Source: Bradyrhizobium diazoefficiens
GTDB taxonomy: Bacteria; Pseudomonadota; Alphaproteobacteria; Rhizobiales; Xanthobacteraceae
NCBI RefSeq assembly: GCF_016612535.1
Contig: NZ_JAENXS010000001.1
Coordinates: forward strand, 2,877,501-2,941,500
Reading direction: 5' to 3'
DNA: 64,000 nt
The notes under the pieces were generated by a model. The model made no database searches and was not told the origin of the DNA. It worked only from the letters and a program-made list of their open reading frames with translations. The number at the start of each line of letters is the position of its first letter. The first letter of the stretch is position 1. Both the position numbers and the translations under genes were made by a program. Below, one piece after another: positions 8,483 through 16,459 of the stretch.

Positions 8483-9206
8483 ATTCCACCAGAAACTCCA
8501 CCCGCTCGGCGGCAAAGCGCGAGTGCTTGGTCAACAGCGGCTTGCGGTCGGGATCGAGGTCGGTGGCGTCGACAATCAGGATCGGCCGTCCGAGCGGCAG
8601 ATCGAGCCGCGCGGCGTCGGTGGCATCGACGATGCCGCCGGTGATCCGGGTGGCGCCGCGGCGGTAGTCGCGGACACCGTAATGCTCGAGCAGCTTCGTC
8701 ATCGAGCGCGTTGCGGCAAACACATCGCCCGCGCCCGGGAACAGCTCCGCCGACAGCCAGGTGGTGGAAACGCAGATCGGCGTGCGGTCGGCCAAACGTA
8801 TTGCTTCGATCCGGAGCAGCGGCGCGCCGACCTTCAAGCCGAGCTCGCGCGCGAGTTCGCGGGTCGCGACATCATCGGTCGCCTCGATCAGCCGGCCGTG
8901 TGGCTCGCGACCGTCGGCGCCGACGATCTCGGAAAAGCGTGTGCGCGAGCGCAGCGGATAGGCGAGCTTCTGCGCCTCGACGTAGGTTCCGCTGCCGCGC
9001 TCTGCGCGCACAATGCCGCGCTCGGCGAGCGCCGCCAGCGCGCGCCGCACGGTATGGCGATTGACGCGATAGGTCTCGGCGATCTCCATCTCGCCCGGCA
9101 GCTTGTCGCCGGCGGCAAAGCGGCCGTCGGCGATGCCGCGTTCGATGCCGTCGGCAACGAGGCGCCACAGCGCGACGCCTGAAGAGGCGGTGTCCTGCAT
9201 GCTCAT
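8478..9206 (-). CDS. phnF: GntR/HutC-family transcriptional regulator PhnF
   Basis: A 242-residue regulator. The N-terminal winged helix (residues about 10-75) includes GDKLPGEMEIAETYRVNRHTV and RGIVRAERGSGTYV. The C-terminal UTRA ligand-binding domain (about 95-235) includes VSTTWLSAELFPG. It diverges from phnG, and the gap holds a perfect palindrome suited to a GntR dimer. PhnF proteins usually repress phn genes and respond to a phosphonate-route metabolite or phosphate state. Its stop codon lies inside a palindromic repeat. Confidence 0.92.
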   Translation of the reverse strand: MSMQDTASSGVALWRLVADGIERGIADGRFAAGDKLPGEMEIAETYRVNRHTVRRALAALAERGIVRAERGSGTYVEAQKLAYPLRSRTRFSEIVGADGREPHGRLIEATDDVATRELARELGLKVGAPLLRIEAIRLADRTPICVSTTWLSAELFPGAGDVFAATRSMTKLLEHYGVRDYRRGATRITGGIVDATDAARLDLPLGRPILIVDATDLDPDRKPLLTKHSRFAAERVEFLVES

Positions 9207-9239
9207 GTCGCCGGCGAGCCTAGCCCAGAAATCACAGCT

Positions 9240-9257
9240 TTGTCACGAAACAGTCAT
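9240..9257 (+). promoter_or_regulatory. Pho-box-like site in the phnF-phnG gap
   Basis: TTGTCAC-GAAA-CAGTCAT matches the 7-4-7 PhoB layout (consensus CTGTCAT-N4-CTGTCAT) with a few mismatches. It lies 13 bases before the PhnF-type palindrome. Confidence 0.5.
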
Positions 9258-9269
9258 GGTGCTCTCGTA

Positions 9270-9299
9270 TCAAGTTGTCTATTATCATAGACAACTTGA
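9270..9299. promoter_or_regulatory. Probable PhnF operator
   Basis: A perfect inverted repeat with 12-bp arms, TCAAGTTGTCTA and TAGACAACTTGA, around a 6-bp centre. It is centred 50 bases upstream of the phnG start. A further half-site, CAAGTTGTGTC, occurs at 9306-9316. The core TTGTCTA/TAGACAA fits a GntR/HutC dimer site. Confidence 0.7.
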
Positions 9300-9334
9300 A
9301 TTCGGCAAGTTGTGTCGAAACGTTCGGTGGATCG

Positions 9335-9790
9335 GTGACCCCTCACAATACCCAGCAAGCCCAGCGCCAGGCCGCCATGGCCGTGCTGGCGCACGCGGAG
9401 GCGGGCGAGATCGCCGCTCGCCTCCGCGCTATCGCTTTGCCCGGCCATCAGGATTTGCGTGTGCCGGAGAACGGATTGGTAATGCTGCGCGGCCGGGTCG
9501 GCGGCGACGGCGCGCCGTTCAATCTCGGCGAGGCAACGGTGTCGCGCGCGGCGGTGCGGCTTGCGAGCGGCGAGGTCGGCTTTGGCTACACGCTCGGGCG
9601 CGATGGCGAGAAGGCGCGGCTGATCGCCTTGTGCGACGCGCTGGTGCAGTCGCGGGATTTCGGTGGACTCGTGGAGCGCGACGTTATCGCGCCGTTGCGC
9701 GAGCAGCTTATGATTCGCCGCAAGCAGGCGGCGGAAGAGACCGCTGCGACGAAGGTTGATTTCTACACCATGGTGCGCGGTGAGGGGTGA
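9335..9790 (+). CDS. phnG: Phosphonate C-P lyase complex subunit PhnG
   Basis: A 151-residue protein of the PhnG family. With PhnI, PhnH, PhnL it acts in the first step of C-P lyase metabolism, loading the phosphonate onto the C1 of ribose from ATP to give a ribosyl-5-triphosphate phosphonate. The frame is open to a TTG at 9275, but that lies inside the operator palindrome; GTG 9335, preceded by GGTGGA, gives the normal length. Conserved stretches are RLRAIALPGHQDLRVPENGLVMLRGR and GFGYTLGRDGEKA. It heads the phnGHIJKLMN operon. Confidence 0.93.
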   Translation: MTPHNTQQAQRQAAMAVLAHAEAGEIAARLRAIALPGHQDLRVPENGLVMLRGRVGGDGAPFNLGEATVSRAAVRLASGEVGFGYTLGRDGEKARLIALCDALVQSRDFGGLVERDVIAPLREQLMIRRKQAAEETAATKVDFYTMVRGEG

Positions 9791-9794
9791 GGCC

Positions 9795-10403
9795 ATGACC
9801 ACGATTGCGGAACTGCCGCCCGGCTTCGTCGACAAGGTGTTGTCGGCGCAATCCACCTTTCGCTCGGTCATGGACGCGATGGCGCGACCGGGCTCGGTCC
9901 AGCGCATCGTGCCGATGGCGGGAACAGCAGGGGCGATGATGCGCGGTACCGCCGCAATCGCGCTGACACTGTTCGATCACGACACGCCGCTCTGGCTCGA
10001 TGCGCGGATGTCGGAAAGCTCCGACGTGACGAAATGGCTGAAGTTCCACACCGGCGCGCCGGTGGTGCAGGATTCGTCGATCGCGGCCTTCGCGTTGATC
10101 AGTGATGGCGTTCTGCTTCCGCCGCTCGAGCGCTTCGCGCTCGGTACCAACGAATATCCGGATCGTTCGACCACGGTGATCATTCAGGTCGAGAGCCTGG
10201 ACAGAGGACGGAGCTTTGAGCTGCGCGGCCCCGGCATCGACGGTGTCGCGACGCTCCAGGCCTCGATCAAGCCCTTCGATCTGTTCGAGCAGTTGCGTTT
10301 CAACGAGACGCTGTTTCCGCGTGGCATCGATTTGGTTCTGGTCGCCGATGACGCCGTGGTTGCGGTCCCGCGCACCACGCGAATCGTGAGTAAGGGAGGC
10401 TGA
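9795..10403 (+). CDS. phnH: Phosphonate C-P lyase complex subunit PhnH
   Basis: A 202-residue PhnH, a structural subunit of the PhnGHIJ core. Family features are the opening GFVDKVLSAQSTFRSVMDAMARPG, a central ALTLFDHDTPLW, and GPGIDG. ATG 9795 is four bases after the phnG stop with AGGGGTGAGG before it; the longer open frame from 9756 overlaps phnG and is not needed. PhnH shares a distant fold with PLP transferases but has no cofactor. Confidence 0.93.
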   Translation: MTTIAELPPGFVDKVLSAQSTFRSVMDAMARPGSVQRIVPMAGTAGAMMRGTAAIALTLFDHDTPLWLDARMSESSDVTKWLKFHTGAPVVQDSSIAAFALISDGVLLPPLERFALGTNEYPDRSTTVIIQVESLDRGRSFELRGPGIDGVATLQASIKPFDLFEQLRFNETLFPRGIDLVLVADDAVVAVPRTTRIVSKGG

Positions 10404-10406
10404 CGC

Positions 10407-11522
10407 ATGTATGTCGCAGTCAAAGGCGGCGAACGGGCCATCGAGAACGCCCATCGCCTGCTCGCCAATGCGCGCCGCGGCGACCAAAGCGTTGCGGAAA
10501 TCTCCCTCGACCAGATCTCGGAGCAGCTCGGGCTCGCCGTCGATCGCGTCATGAGCGAGGGCTCGCTCTATGACCGCGAGCTCGCGGCGCTGGCGATCAA
10601 GCAGGCGCGCGGCGATCTGATCGAGGCGATCTTCCTGGTCCGCGCCTTCCGTGCCACCTTACCGCGCTTCGGCGCCAGCGAGCCGGTCGACACCGGCGCC
10701 ATGCGGGTGCAGCGGCGGGTGTCGTCGACCTTCAAGGACATTCCCGGCGGCCAGATCCTCGGGCCGACCTTCGACTACACCCATCGCCTGCTCGATCCCT
10801 CGCTGGCCGAAGGGTTTGTCCCGGAACCGCCGGCTGTGGTCGAAGCCTCGACCGCGCCGACGCCGCGCGTGACCGATATTCTCGGCCGCGACGGGCTGAT
10901 CGAGACCTCGCCGCAAGCCGAAGACGGCGCCAGCGTCGGCGATCTGACCCGCGAGCCACTGAATTTCCCGGCCGACCGCGATTTGCGCCTGCAAAATCTC
11001 GCCCGCGGCGATGAAGGCTTTCTGCTGGCGATGGGCTACTCCACCCAGCGCGGCTATGGCCGCAACCATCCCTTCGCCGGCGAGATCCGCTTCGGCGGGG
11101 TCGAGGTCGAATACTTGGCAGAGGACGTCGGCTTCGCCGTTCCGCTCGGCTCGATCGAGCTGACCGAGTGCCAGATGGTCAACCAGTTCAAGGGCTCAGT
11201 GACGGAAGCGCCGTGCTTCACCCGTGGTTACGGCCTTGCCTTCGGCCAGAGCGAGCGCAAGACCATGTCAATGGCGCTGGTCGATCGGGCGCTTCGCGCC
11301 CGCGAGCTCGGGGAAGAGGTGGGAGCCCCGGCGCAAGATGAAGAATTCGTCATGTCACATTCGGACAACGTCCAGGCGACCGGCTTCGTCGAGCATCTCA
11401 AGCTGCCGCACTATGTCGACTTCCAGTCCGAGCTCGGCCTTCTGCGCAAGCTGCGCAAGGAATTCGCTGAAGCCTCGAACGAGGCCAACGCCACCGACGC
11501 CATGAAGGAGGCCGCGGAATGA
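10407..11522 (+). CDS. phnI: Phosphonate C-P lyase core subunit PhnI
   Basis: A 371-residue PhnI, the nucleosidase-like core subunit that, with PhnG, PhnH and PhnL, replaces adenine of ATP with the phosphonate. It begins MYVAVKGGERAIENAHRLLA, typical of the family. The segments GYSTQRGYGRNHPFAGEIR and CFTRGYGLAFGQSERKTMSMALVDRAL are strongly conserved. It starts 3 bases after phnH and overlaps phnJ by 4 bases (ATGA), consistent with stoichiometric complex assembly. Confidence 0.95.
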   Translation: MYVAVKGGERAIENAHRLLANARRGDQSVAEISLDQISEQLGLAVDRVMSEGSLYDRELAALAIKQARGDLIEAIFLVRAFRATLPRFGASEPVDTGAMRVQRRVSSTFKDIPGGQILGPTFDYTHRLLDPSLAEGFVPEPPAVVEASTAPTPRVTDILGRDGLIETSPQAEDGASVGDLTREPLNFPADRDLRLQNLARGDEGFLLAMGYSTQRGYGRNHPFAGEIRFGGVEVEYLAEDVGFAVPLGSIELTECQMVNQFKGSVTEAPCFTRGYGLAFGQSERKTMSMALVDRALRARELGEEVGAPAQDEEFVMSHSDNVQATGFVEHLKLPHYVDFQSELGLLRKLRKEFAEASNEANATDAMKEAAE

Positions 11523-12415
11523 ACGCGCCCGCCTACAACTTCGCCTATCTCGACGAACAGACCAAGCGGATGATCCGCCGCGCGATCCTGAAGGCGATCG
11601 CGATCCCCGGCTATCAGGTGCCGTTCGCCAGCCGCGAAATGCCGATGCCCTATGGTTGGGGCACCGGAGGCGTGCAGGTGACGGCCGCGATCCTGGGGCC
11701 GCAGGACGTGCTGAAGGTGATCGACCAGGGCTCCGACGACACCACCAACGCGATCTCGATCCGCAAATTCTTCGCCAAGACCGCCGGCGTGGCCACGACG
11801 ACGTCGACGGACGAGGCAACGGTGATCCAGACCCGTCACCGAATTCCCGAGACGTCGCTGCACGCAAACCAGGTGCTGGTCTATCAGGTGCCGATCCCGG
11901 AGCCGCTGCGTTTTCTCGAGCCGCGCGAGACCGAGACACGGCGCATGCATGCGCTCGCCGAATACGGCCTGATGCATGTGAAGCTTTACGAGGACATCGC
12001 GCGCTTCGGCCATATTGCGACCGCCTACGCCTACCCGGTGAAGGTGAACGCGCGCTACGTGATGGACCCGTCGCCGACGCCGAAATTCGACAATCCCAAG
12101 ATGGACAATTGCCCGGCGCTGCAATTGTTCGGCGCGGGCCGCGAGAAGCGCATCTATGCGATCCCGCCCTATACTCAGGTGGTGTCGCTCGATTTCGAGG
12201 ATCACCCGTTCGAGCCCTACCGCTTCAACGCGCCCTGTGCACTGTGCGCCGCCGAGAATTCCTACCTCGACGAGATCGTCACCGACGACCAGGGCAGCCG
12301 CATGTTCGTCTGCTCGGACACCGATTATTGCGAGGGACGTCAGGCCGCCGGCCATCACGGCGCCTTGAGTGCTGCGCCCTACAAGGGCAAGGCACAGGGG
12401 GGTGCAAATGGCTGA
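11519..12415 (+). CDS. phnJ: C-P lyase PhnJ, radical SAM carbon-phosphorus lyase
   Basis: A 298-residue radical SAM enzyme that breaks the C-P bond of ribose 1-alkylphosphonate 5-phosphate. It releases the alkane (methane from methylphosphonate) and leaves 5-phosphoribosyl 1,2-cyclic phosphate. The unusual cluster cysteines are Cys240, Cys243 and Cys265, with the catalytic Cys271, the same spacing as E. coli 241/244/266/272. Gly31, in IPGYQVPF, matches the glycyl-radical position. All catalytic residues are kept, so the enzyme should be active. The 3' end overlaps phnK by 8 bases. Confidence 0.97.
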   Translation: MNAPAYNFAYLDEQTKRMIRRAILKAIAIPGYQVPFASREMPMPYGWGTGGVQVTAAILGPQDVLKVIDQGSDDTTNAISIRKFFAKTAGVATTTSTDEATVIQTRHRIPETSLHANQVLVYQVPIPEPLRFLEPRETETRRMHALAEYGLMHVKLYEDIARFGHIATAYAYPVKVNARYVMDPSPTPKFDNPKMDNCPALQLFGAGREKRIYAIPPYTQVVSLDFEDHPFEPYRFNAPCALCAAENSYLDEIVTDDQGSRMFVCSDTDYCEGRQAAGHHGALSAAPYKGKAQGGANG

Positions 12416-13205
12416 TCAAGATCTGCTCGAAACCGATCAGCCGCTGCTGGTCGCGGAAAGCCTCAGCAAGTCCTACGGCCGCATTGCTGCGTGCCGTGAC
12501 GTCTCGTTCTCGCTCTATCCCGGCGAAGTGCTGGCGATCGTCGGCGAATCCGGCTCCGGCAAGTCGACGCTGCTGCAGCTCCTGTCGGGCCAGCTCGCCG
12601 CCAGCGGCGGGCAGGTGTCGTATCGGATGCGCGACGGCATCACCCGCGATCTCGCCGCGCTCGGTGAAGCCGAGCGGCGCTTCCTGTTCCGCACCGATTG
12701 GGGCTTTGTGCACCAGGATCCCGCGCAGGGGCTGCGCATGGCGGTCTCGGCTGGCGCCAATGTCGGTGAGCGGCTGATGGCGGTCGGGTGGAATCACTAC
12801 GGCCGTATCCGCGACACTGCATCCGACTGGCTCAGCCGCGTCGAGATCGACGTCGGGCGTATCGACGATGCGCCGCGCACCTATTCCGGCGGCATGCGCC
12901 AGCGCCTCCAGATCGCCCGCAACCTCGTCACCGAGCCGCGGCTGGTGTTCATGGACGAGCCGACCGGCGGCCTCGATGTCTCCGTGCAGGCGCGTCTGCT
13001 CGACCTCCTGCGCAGCCTCGTCGCCGAGCTGAATCTCGCCGTTATCATCGTCACCCACGATCTCGCGGTCGCGCGGCTATTGTCGCATCGCGTGATGGTG
13101 ATGAAGGGCGGCCGCGTCATCGAGACCGGTCTCACCGACCAGGTGCTCGACGATCCGCGCGAGCCCTATACGCAACTCCTCGTTTCCTCGATTCTGCCGC
13201 CATAA
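12408..13205 (+). CDS. phnK: C-P lyase-associated ATP-binding protein PhnK
   Basis: A 265-residue ABC-type ATPase that docks on the PhnJ side of the C-P lyase core rather than on a membrane. Walker A is GESGSGKST, signature YSGGMRQR, Walker B VFMDEPTGGLD, and switch HDLAVARLL. ATG 12408 is chosen over the longer frame (12369) because GGGGGG lies just before it and the protein begins with the usual short N-terminus. It overlaps phnJ, indicating coupled translation. Confidence 0.94.
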   Translation: MADQDLLETDQPLLVAESLSKSYGRIAACRDVSFSLYPGEVLAIVGESGSGKSTLLQLLSGQLAASGGQVSYRMRDGITRDLAALGEAERRFLFRTDWGFVHQDPAQGLRMAVSAGANVGERLMAVGWNHYGRIRDTASDWLSRVEIDVGRIDDAPRTYSGGMRQRLQIARNLVTEPRLVFMDEPTGGLDVSVQARLLDLLRSLVAELNLAVIIVTHDLAVARLLSHRVMVMKGGRVIETGLTDQVLDDPREPYTQLLVSSILPP

Positions 13206-13215
13206 GCCTTCCAAG

Positions 13216-13926
13216 ATGAGCCTTCCTATGACCGCCATGATCGACATCGCCGACGCCAAGAAGACCTTTACGATGCACCTGCAAGGCGGCATCGAATTGC
13301 CTGTCGTCAGCGGTGTGACGTTTCACGTCGACCCCGGCGAATGTGTCGTCCTGTCCGGCCCGTCCGGCGCCGGCAAATCGTCTATCCTGAAGATGATCTT
13401 CGGCAATTATCGCTGCGATAGCGGCCGCATCGGCATCCGCCATCGCGGCACGCTGATCGATCTCGCCACCGCCGAGCCGCGGCAGGTCCTCAACGTCCGC
13501 CGCGCCACCATCGGCTATGTCAGCCAGTTTTTGCGGGCGGTGCCGCGCGTTGCGACCATCGACGTCGTCGCCGAGCCCCTGATCGTCAACGGCCTCGCCC
13601 GCACCGATGCGCAAGCGCGCGCCGGCGAACTGCTGCATCGCCTCAACATTCCGGAACGGCTGTGGCAGCTCCCGCCCGCGACCTTCTCCGGCGGCGAGCA
13701 GCAGCGCGTCAACATCGCGCGCGGCTTCATCTCGGACCTGCCGATCCTGCTGCTGGACGAGCCGACCGCCTCGCTGGATGCCGCCAACCGCGCCGTCGTG
13801 GTCGAGCTGGTCGCCGAGAAGAAGCGCCAGGGCGTCGCCATGGTTGCGATTGTCCATGACGATGAAATCCGCCATTTGATCGCCGACCGCATCGTCGACG
13901 TCACCAGCTTTGCCGCCGCGGCCTGA
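13216..13926 (+). CDS. phnL: C-P lyase-associated ATP-binding protein PhnL
   Basis: A 236-residue ABC-type ATPase of the PhnL family, required with PhnGHI for ribosyl transfer to the phosphonate. It shows Walker A GPSGAGKSS, signature FSGGEQQR, Walker B ILLLDEPTASLD and a switch histidine in VAIVHDDE. A second in-frame ATG (MTAMID, about residue 5) is a possible alternative start. It lies 10 bases after phnK. No membrane partners exist for PhnK/PhnL, in line with their role in the soluble complex. Confidence 0.94.
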   Translation: MSLPMTAMIDIADAKKTFTMHLQGGIELPVVSGVTFHVDPGECVVLSGPSGAGKSSILKMIFGNYRCDSGRIGIRHRGTLIDLATAEPRQVLNVRRATIGYVSQFLRAVPRVATIDVVAEPLIVNGLARTDAQARAGELLHRLNIPERLWQLPPATFSGGEQQRVNIARGFISDLPILLLDEPTASLDAANRAVVVELVAEKKRQGVAMVAIVHDDEIRHLIADRIVDVTSFAAAA

Positions 13927-13942
13927 GAGGGAAGACAAGGAC

Positions 13943-15094
13943 ATGAAGCCGAACGACATCGTGATCGCCAACGCCAGGATCGTGCTGGCTGACCGGGTGA
14001 TCGAGCAGGGGTGGCTCGCGCTCGCCGATGGACGCGTCGCCGAGATCGGCGAGGGCAGGGCACCGGCCGGCGCAGAGGATGCCGGCGGCGACCTGATCAT
14101 GCCCGGCCTGATCGAACTCCACACCGACCATCTCGAAGCGCATTACGTGCCGCGGCCAAAGGTGTTCTGGAATCCGGTGGCTGCCGTGGTCTCCTATGAC
14201 GGCCAGCTCGCGACATCAGGCATCACCACCGTGTTCGATTCGCTCCGGGTCTGGCGCGAGGACGGCGCCGAGGAGGTCGATGGCCGAGCCGGTGTGCTTG
14301 CCGCCGCGATCACGACCGCGCGTGACGGTGATCTGCTGCGCGCCGATCACTTCCTGCATCTGCGCTGCGAAATCCCGATGCCGAGCGTGGTCGAAGAAGC
14401 CAAGGAGCTGATCGACCGCCCCGACGTCAAGCTGATGTCGCTGATGGACCATACCCCCGGCCAGCGCCAGTTCCGCGACGCGGTCAAGCTGCGCGACTAT
14501 TATCGTGGCAAAGGCGGCGGCAAGACCGACGCCGAGCTCGATGAATTGTTCGCCAAGCGCTTCGAATATCAGAAGCTCTACGCCGCGACCAACATGCGTG
14601 AGATCGTGGCGCTGGCGCATGGGCACAATATTCCGCTCGCGAGCCACGACGATACCACCGAGGAGAACGTCGCGGACGCCGTGCGCGATCGCGTTTCGGT
14701 GGCGGAATTCCCGACCACGCTGGAGGCCGCGCGCGGCCTGCATCAGGCCGGCATCGGCATCCTGATGGGCGCGCCGAACGTGGTGCGCGGTGGTTCGCAT
14801 TCGGGCAACATCGCCGCGGTCGATCTCGCCCGCGAAGGCCTGCTCGACATCCTGTCGTCGGACTACATCCCATCCAGCCTTCTGATGGCCGCGCTGCAAT
14901 TGCCGGAGCACGTGCCCGCAATCAGCCTGCCGGCGGCGGTCCGCACCGTGACCAAGGCGCCCGCCGAGGCGGTCGGCCTGTCCGACCGCGGCGAGATCGC
15001 AATCGGCAAGCGCGCCGACCTCATCCGCGTGCACGTCGCGGGCAGCGTTCCCGTGGTCCGCAGCGTCTGGCGCGAAGGGGGCCGTGTCGCATGA
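13943..15094 (+). CDS. phnM: PhnM, alpha-D-ribose 1-methylphosphonate 5-triphosphate diphosphatase
   Basis: A 383-residue amidohydrolase that removes pyrophosphate from the ribosyl 5-triphosphate phosphonate before PhnJ acts. It keeps the canonical motifs LPGLIELHTD-like [65 protein letters not shown] and SSDYIPSSLL. ATG 13943 follows GAGAGGGAAG. It is much closer to my memory of E. coli PhnM than the paralog at 2725-3918. It overlaps phnN by 4 bases. Confidence 0.96.
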   Translation: MKPNDIVIANARIVLADRVIEQGWLALADGRVAEIGEGRAPAGAEDAGGDLIMPGLIELHTDHLEAHYVPRPKVFWNPVAAVVSYDGQLATSGITTVFDSLRVWREDGAEEVDGRAGVLAAAITTARDGDLLRADHFLHLRCEIPMPSVVEEAKELIDRPDVKLMSLMDHTPGQRQFRDAVKLRDYYRGKGGGKTDAELDELFAKRFEYQKLYAATNMREIVALAHGHNIPLASHDDTTEENVADAVRDRVSVAEFPTTLEAARGLHQAGIGILMGAPNVVRGGSHSGNIAAVDLAREGLLDILSSDYIPSSLLMAALQLPEHVPAISLPAAVRTVTKAPAEAVGLSDRGEIAIGKRADLIRVHVAGSVPVVRSVWREGGRVA

Positions 15095-15687
15095 GCGAGA
15101 CCTCGACCATGGCCGAGGGCGAGGCGGGTGCGATCGGCCCGGGCCGGCTCGTGCTCGTGGTCGGTCCCAGCGGCGCTGGCAAGGACACCTTGCTGCGGCT
15201 GGCGCAGGCGGCCTGCACCGACGATCACGACATCGTCTTTCCGCGCCGTGTCGTGACGCGTGAGTCGTCGACGGACGAAGACAATATCGCGATGAGCACG
15301 GATGAATTCCGTCGCTCGCGCGAGCACGGCGATTTCGCCGTGTCCTGGGAGGCGCATGGGCATTCCTACGCCCTCCCGCTCGAAATCAACGACGACATCC
15401 GGGCCGGGCGAGCGGTCGTCGTCAACGTTTCACGCACCGTGATTGGCGCGCTGCGCGCAGCTTACGCCGATGTCGTGGTGGTCGCGATCACCGCGCCGCC
15501 GGACGTGCTGGCGCAGCGGCTTGCCGCCCGCGCCCGGCACAGTGACGGCAATGTCGCCGACCGGCTTGCGCGCAGCGTCGATGATGCGTCGGCCAATGCC
15601 GACGTCACCATCCTCAACGCCGGCAGCGCGGACTATCACGGCCGCCAGCTCCTGCGCGTGATCAGGAATGAAGGCTGGCACGAGTAA
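15091..15687 (+). CDS. phnN: Ribose 1,5-bisphosphate phosphokinase PhnN
   Basis: A 198-residue guanylate-kinase-like P-loop enzyme that converts ribose 1,5-bisphosphate to PRPP, the last step of the C-P lyase route. The P-loop is VVGPSGAGKDTLL (about residues 22-34), with the downstream motifs RRVVTRE and SWEAHGHSYALP. The first 15 residues are an Asp/Glu-rich extension absent from shorter homologs; an internal ATG at residue 7 could be the true start. Overlap with phnM (ATGA) shows coupling. Confidence 0.94.
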   Translation: MSETSTMAEGEAGAIGPGRLVLVVGPSGAGKDTLLRLAQAACTDDHDIVFPRRVVTRESSTDEDNIAMSTDEFRRSREHGDFAVSWEAHGHSYALPLEINDDIRAGRAVVVNVSRTVIGALRAAYADVVVVAITAPPDVLAQRLAARARHSDGNVADRLARSVDDASANADVTILNAGSADYHGRQLLRVIRNEGWHE

Positions 15688-15714
15688 CGGCCGGCGCAAC
15701 CAGGAGAGTGTGGA

Positions 15715-16326
15715 ATGACGGTGATCAATACGGTCGAAGAGCTGGAAGCCATCTACGGCGCCACCAACGATGCCTCGACCGTAAAAGTTGCCGACCATGT
15801 CACCCCGCTCTACCGCATCTTCATCGAGAAGGCGCCGTTCGCCGCACTCGCGACCATAGGACCCGAGGGCATCGACTGCTCGCCGCGCGGCGATCTTCCC
15901 GGCTTCGTCCGCATCCATGATGCGAACACGCTGATGCTGCCGGATCGCCGCGGCAACAACCGGGTCGATTCCCTGCGCAACATCGTGCGGGACCCGCGCG
16001 TGTCGCTGATGTTCCTGATCCCGGGCTCCGGCAACGCCGTCCGCGCCAACGGCCGCGCGCATCTCTCGATCGATCCCGAGCTGCTGGCCTCGTTCAAGGT
16101 CGAAGGCAAGCCGCCGCGCAGCGTCATGGTGATGAATGTGGACGAGATCTACTTCCAGTGCGCCCGCGCCATCGTCCGCTCCGACCTCTGGAATCCCGAC
16201 AAGCGGATCGACCCGAAGACACTGCCGACGCCGGGCCAGATCCTTGCGGAGATGAGTGAGAACAAGGTCGGCGGCGAAGAATATGATCGGGCCTGGCCGG
16301 CGCGTGCGGCCGCGACGATGTGGTGA
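15715..16326 (+). CDS. PPOX-class FMN-dependent enzyme
   Basis: A 203-residue split-barrel flavoprotein of the pyridoxamine-phosphate-oxidase-like group. The segments FAALATIGPEGIDCSPRGD, LMLPDRRGNNRVDSLRNI and VRANGRAHLS are typical, and VDEIYFQCARAIVRSDLW near the end is characteristic of the family with about 200 residues. It starts 27 bases after phnN with AGGAGAG before it, so it is probably the last gene of the phn operon. No phosphonate role is known to me; the substrate is unknown. Confidence 0.85.
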   Translation: MTVINTVEELEAIYGATNDASTVKVADHVTPLYRIFIEKAPFAALATIGPEGIDCSPRGDLPGFVRIHDANTLMLPDRRGNNRVDSLRNIVRDPRVSLMFLIPGSGNAVRANGRAHLSIDPELLASFKVEGKPPRSVMVMNVDEIYFQCARAIVRSDLWNPDKRIDPKTLPTPGQILAEMSENKVGGEEYDRAWPARAAATMW

Positions 16327-16368
16327 GGGCGCTTGGAGCGCCGCGCCTCTGCATTCACAGGTGGGGTG

Positions 16369-16451
16369 GTCATGCCCGGGCTTGTCCCGGCATCCACGTT
16401 CTTCGCGCCACCCTTAAGGCGTGGATGGCCGGGACAAGCCCGGCCATGACG
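16369..16451. repeat. Palindromic intergenic repeat (GTCATGCCCGGGCTTGTCCCGG type)
   Basis: Outer arms GTCATGCCCGGGCTTGTCC and GGACAAGCCCGGCCATGAC enclose GCATCCACG and CGTGGATGG. It separates two convergent genes and can act as a bidirectional terminator. Confidence 0.65.
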
Positions 16452-16459
16452 GTGAGTGC

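Noticed and set aside
13910..13942. Longer start for phnM
   Set aside because: The extension overlaps phnL and lacks a ribosome site, whereas ATG 13943 has one and gives the family length.
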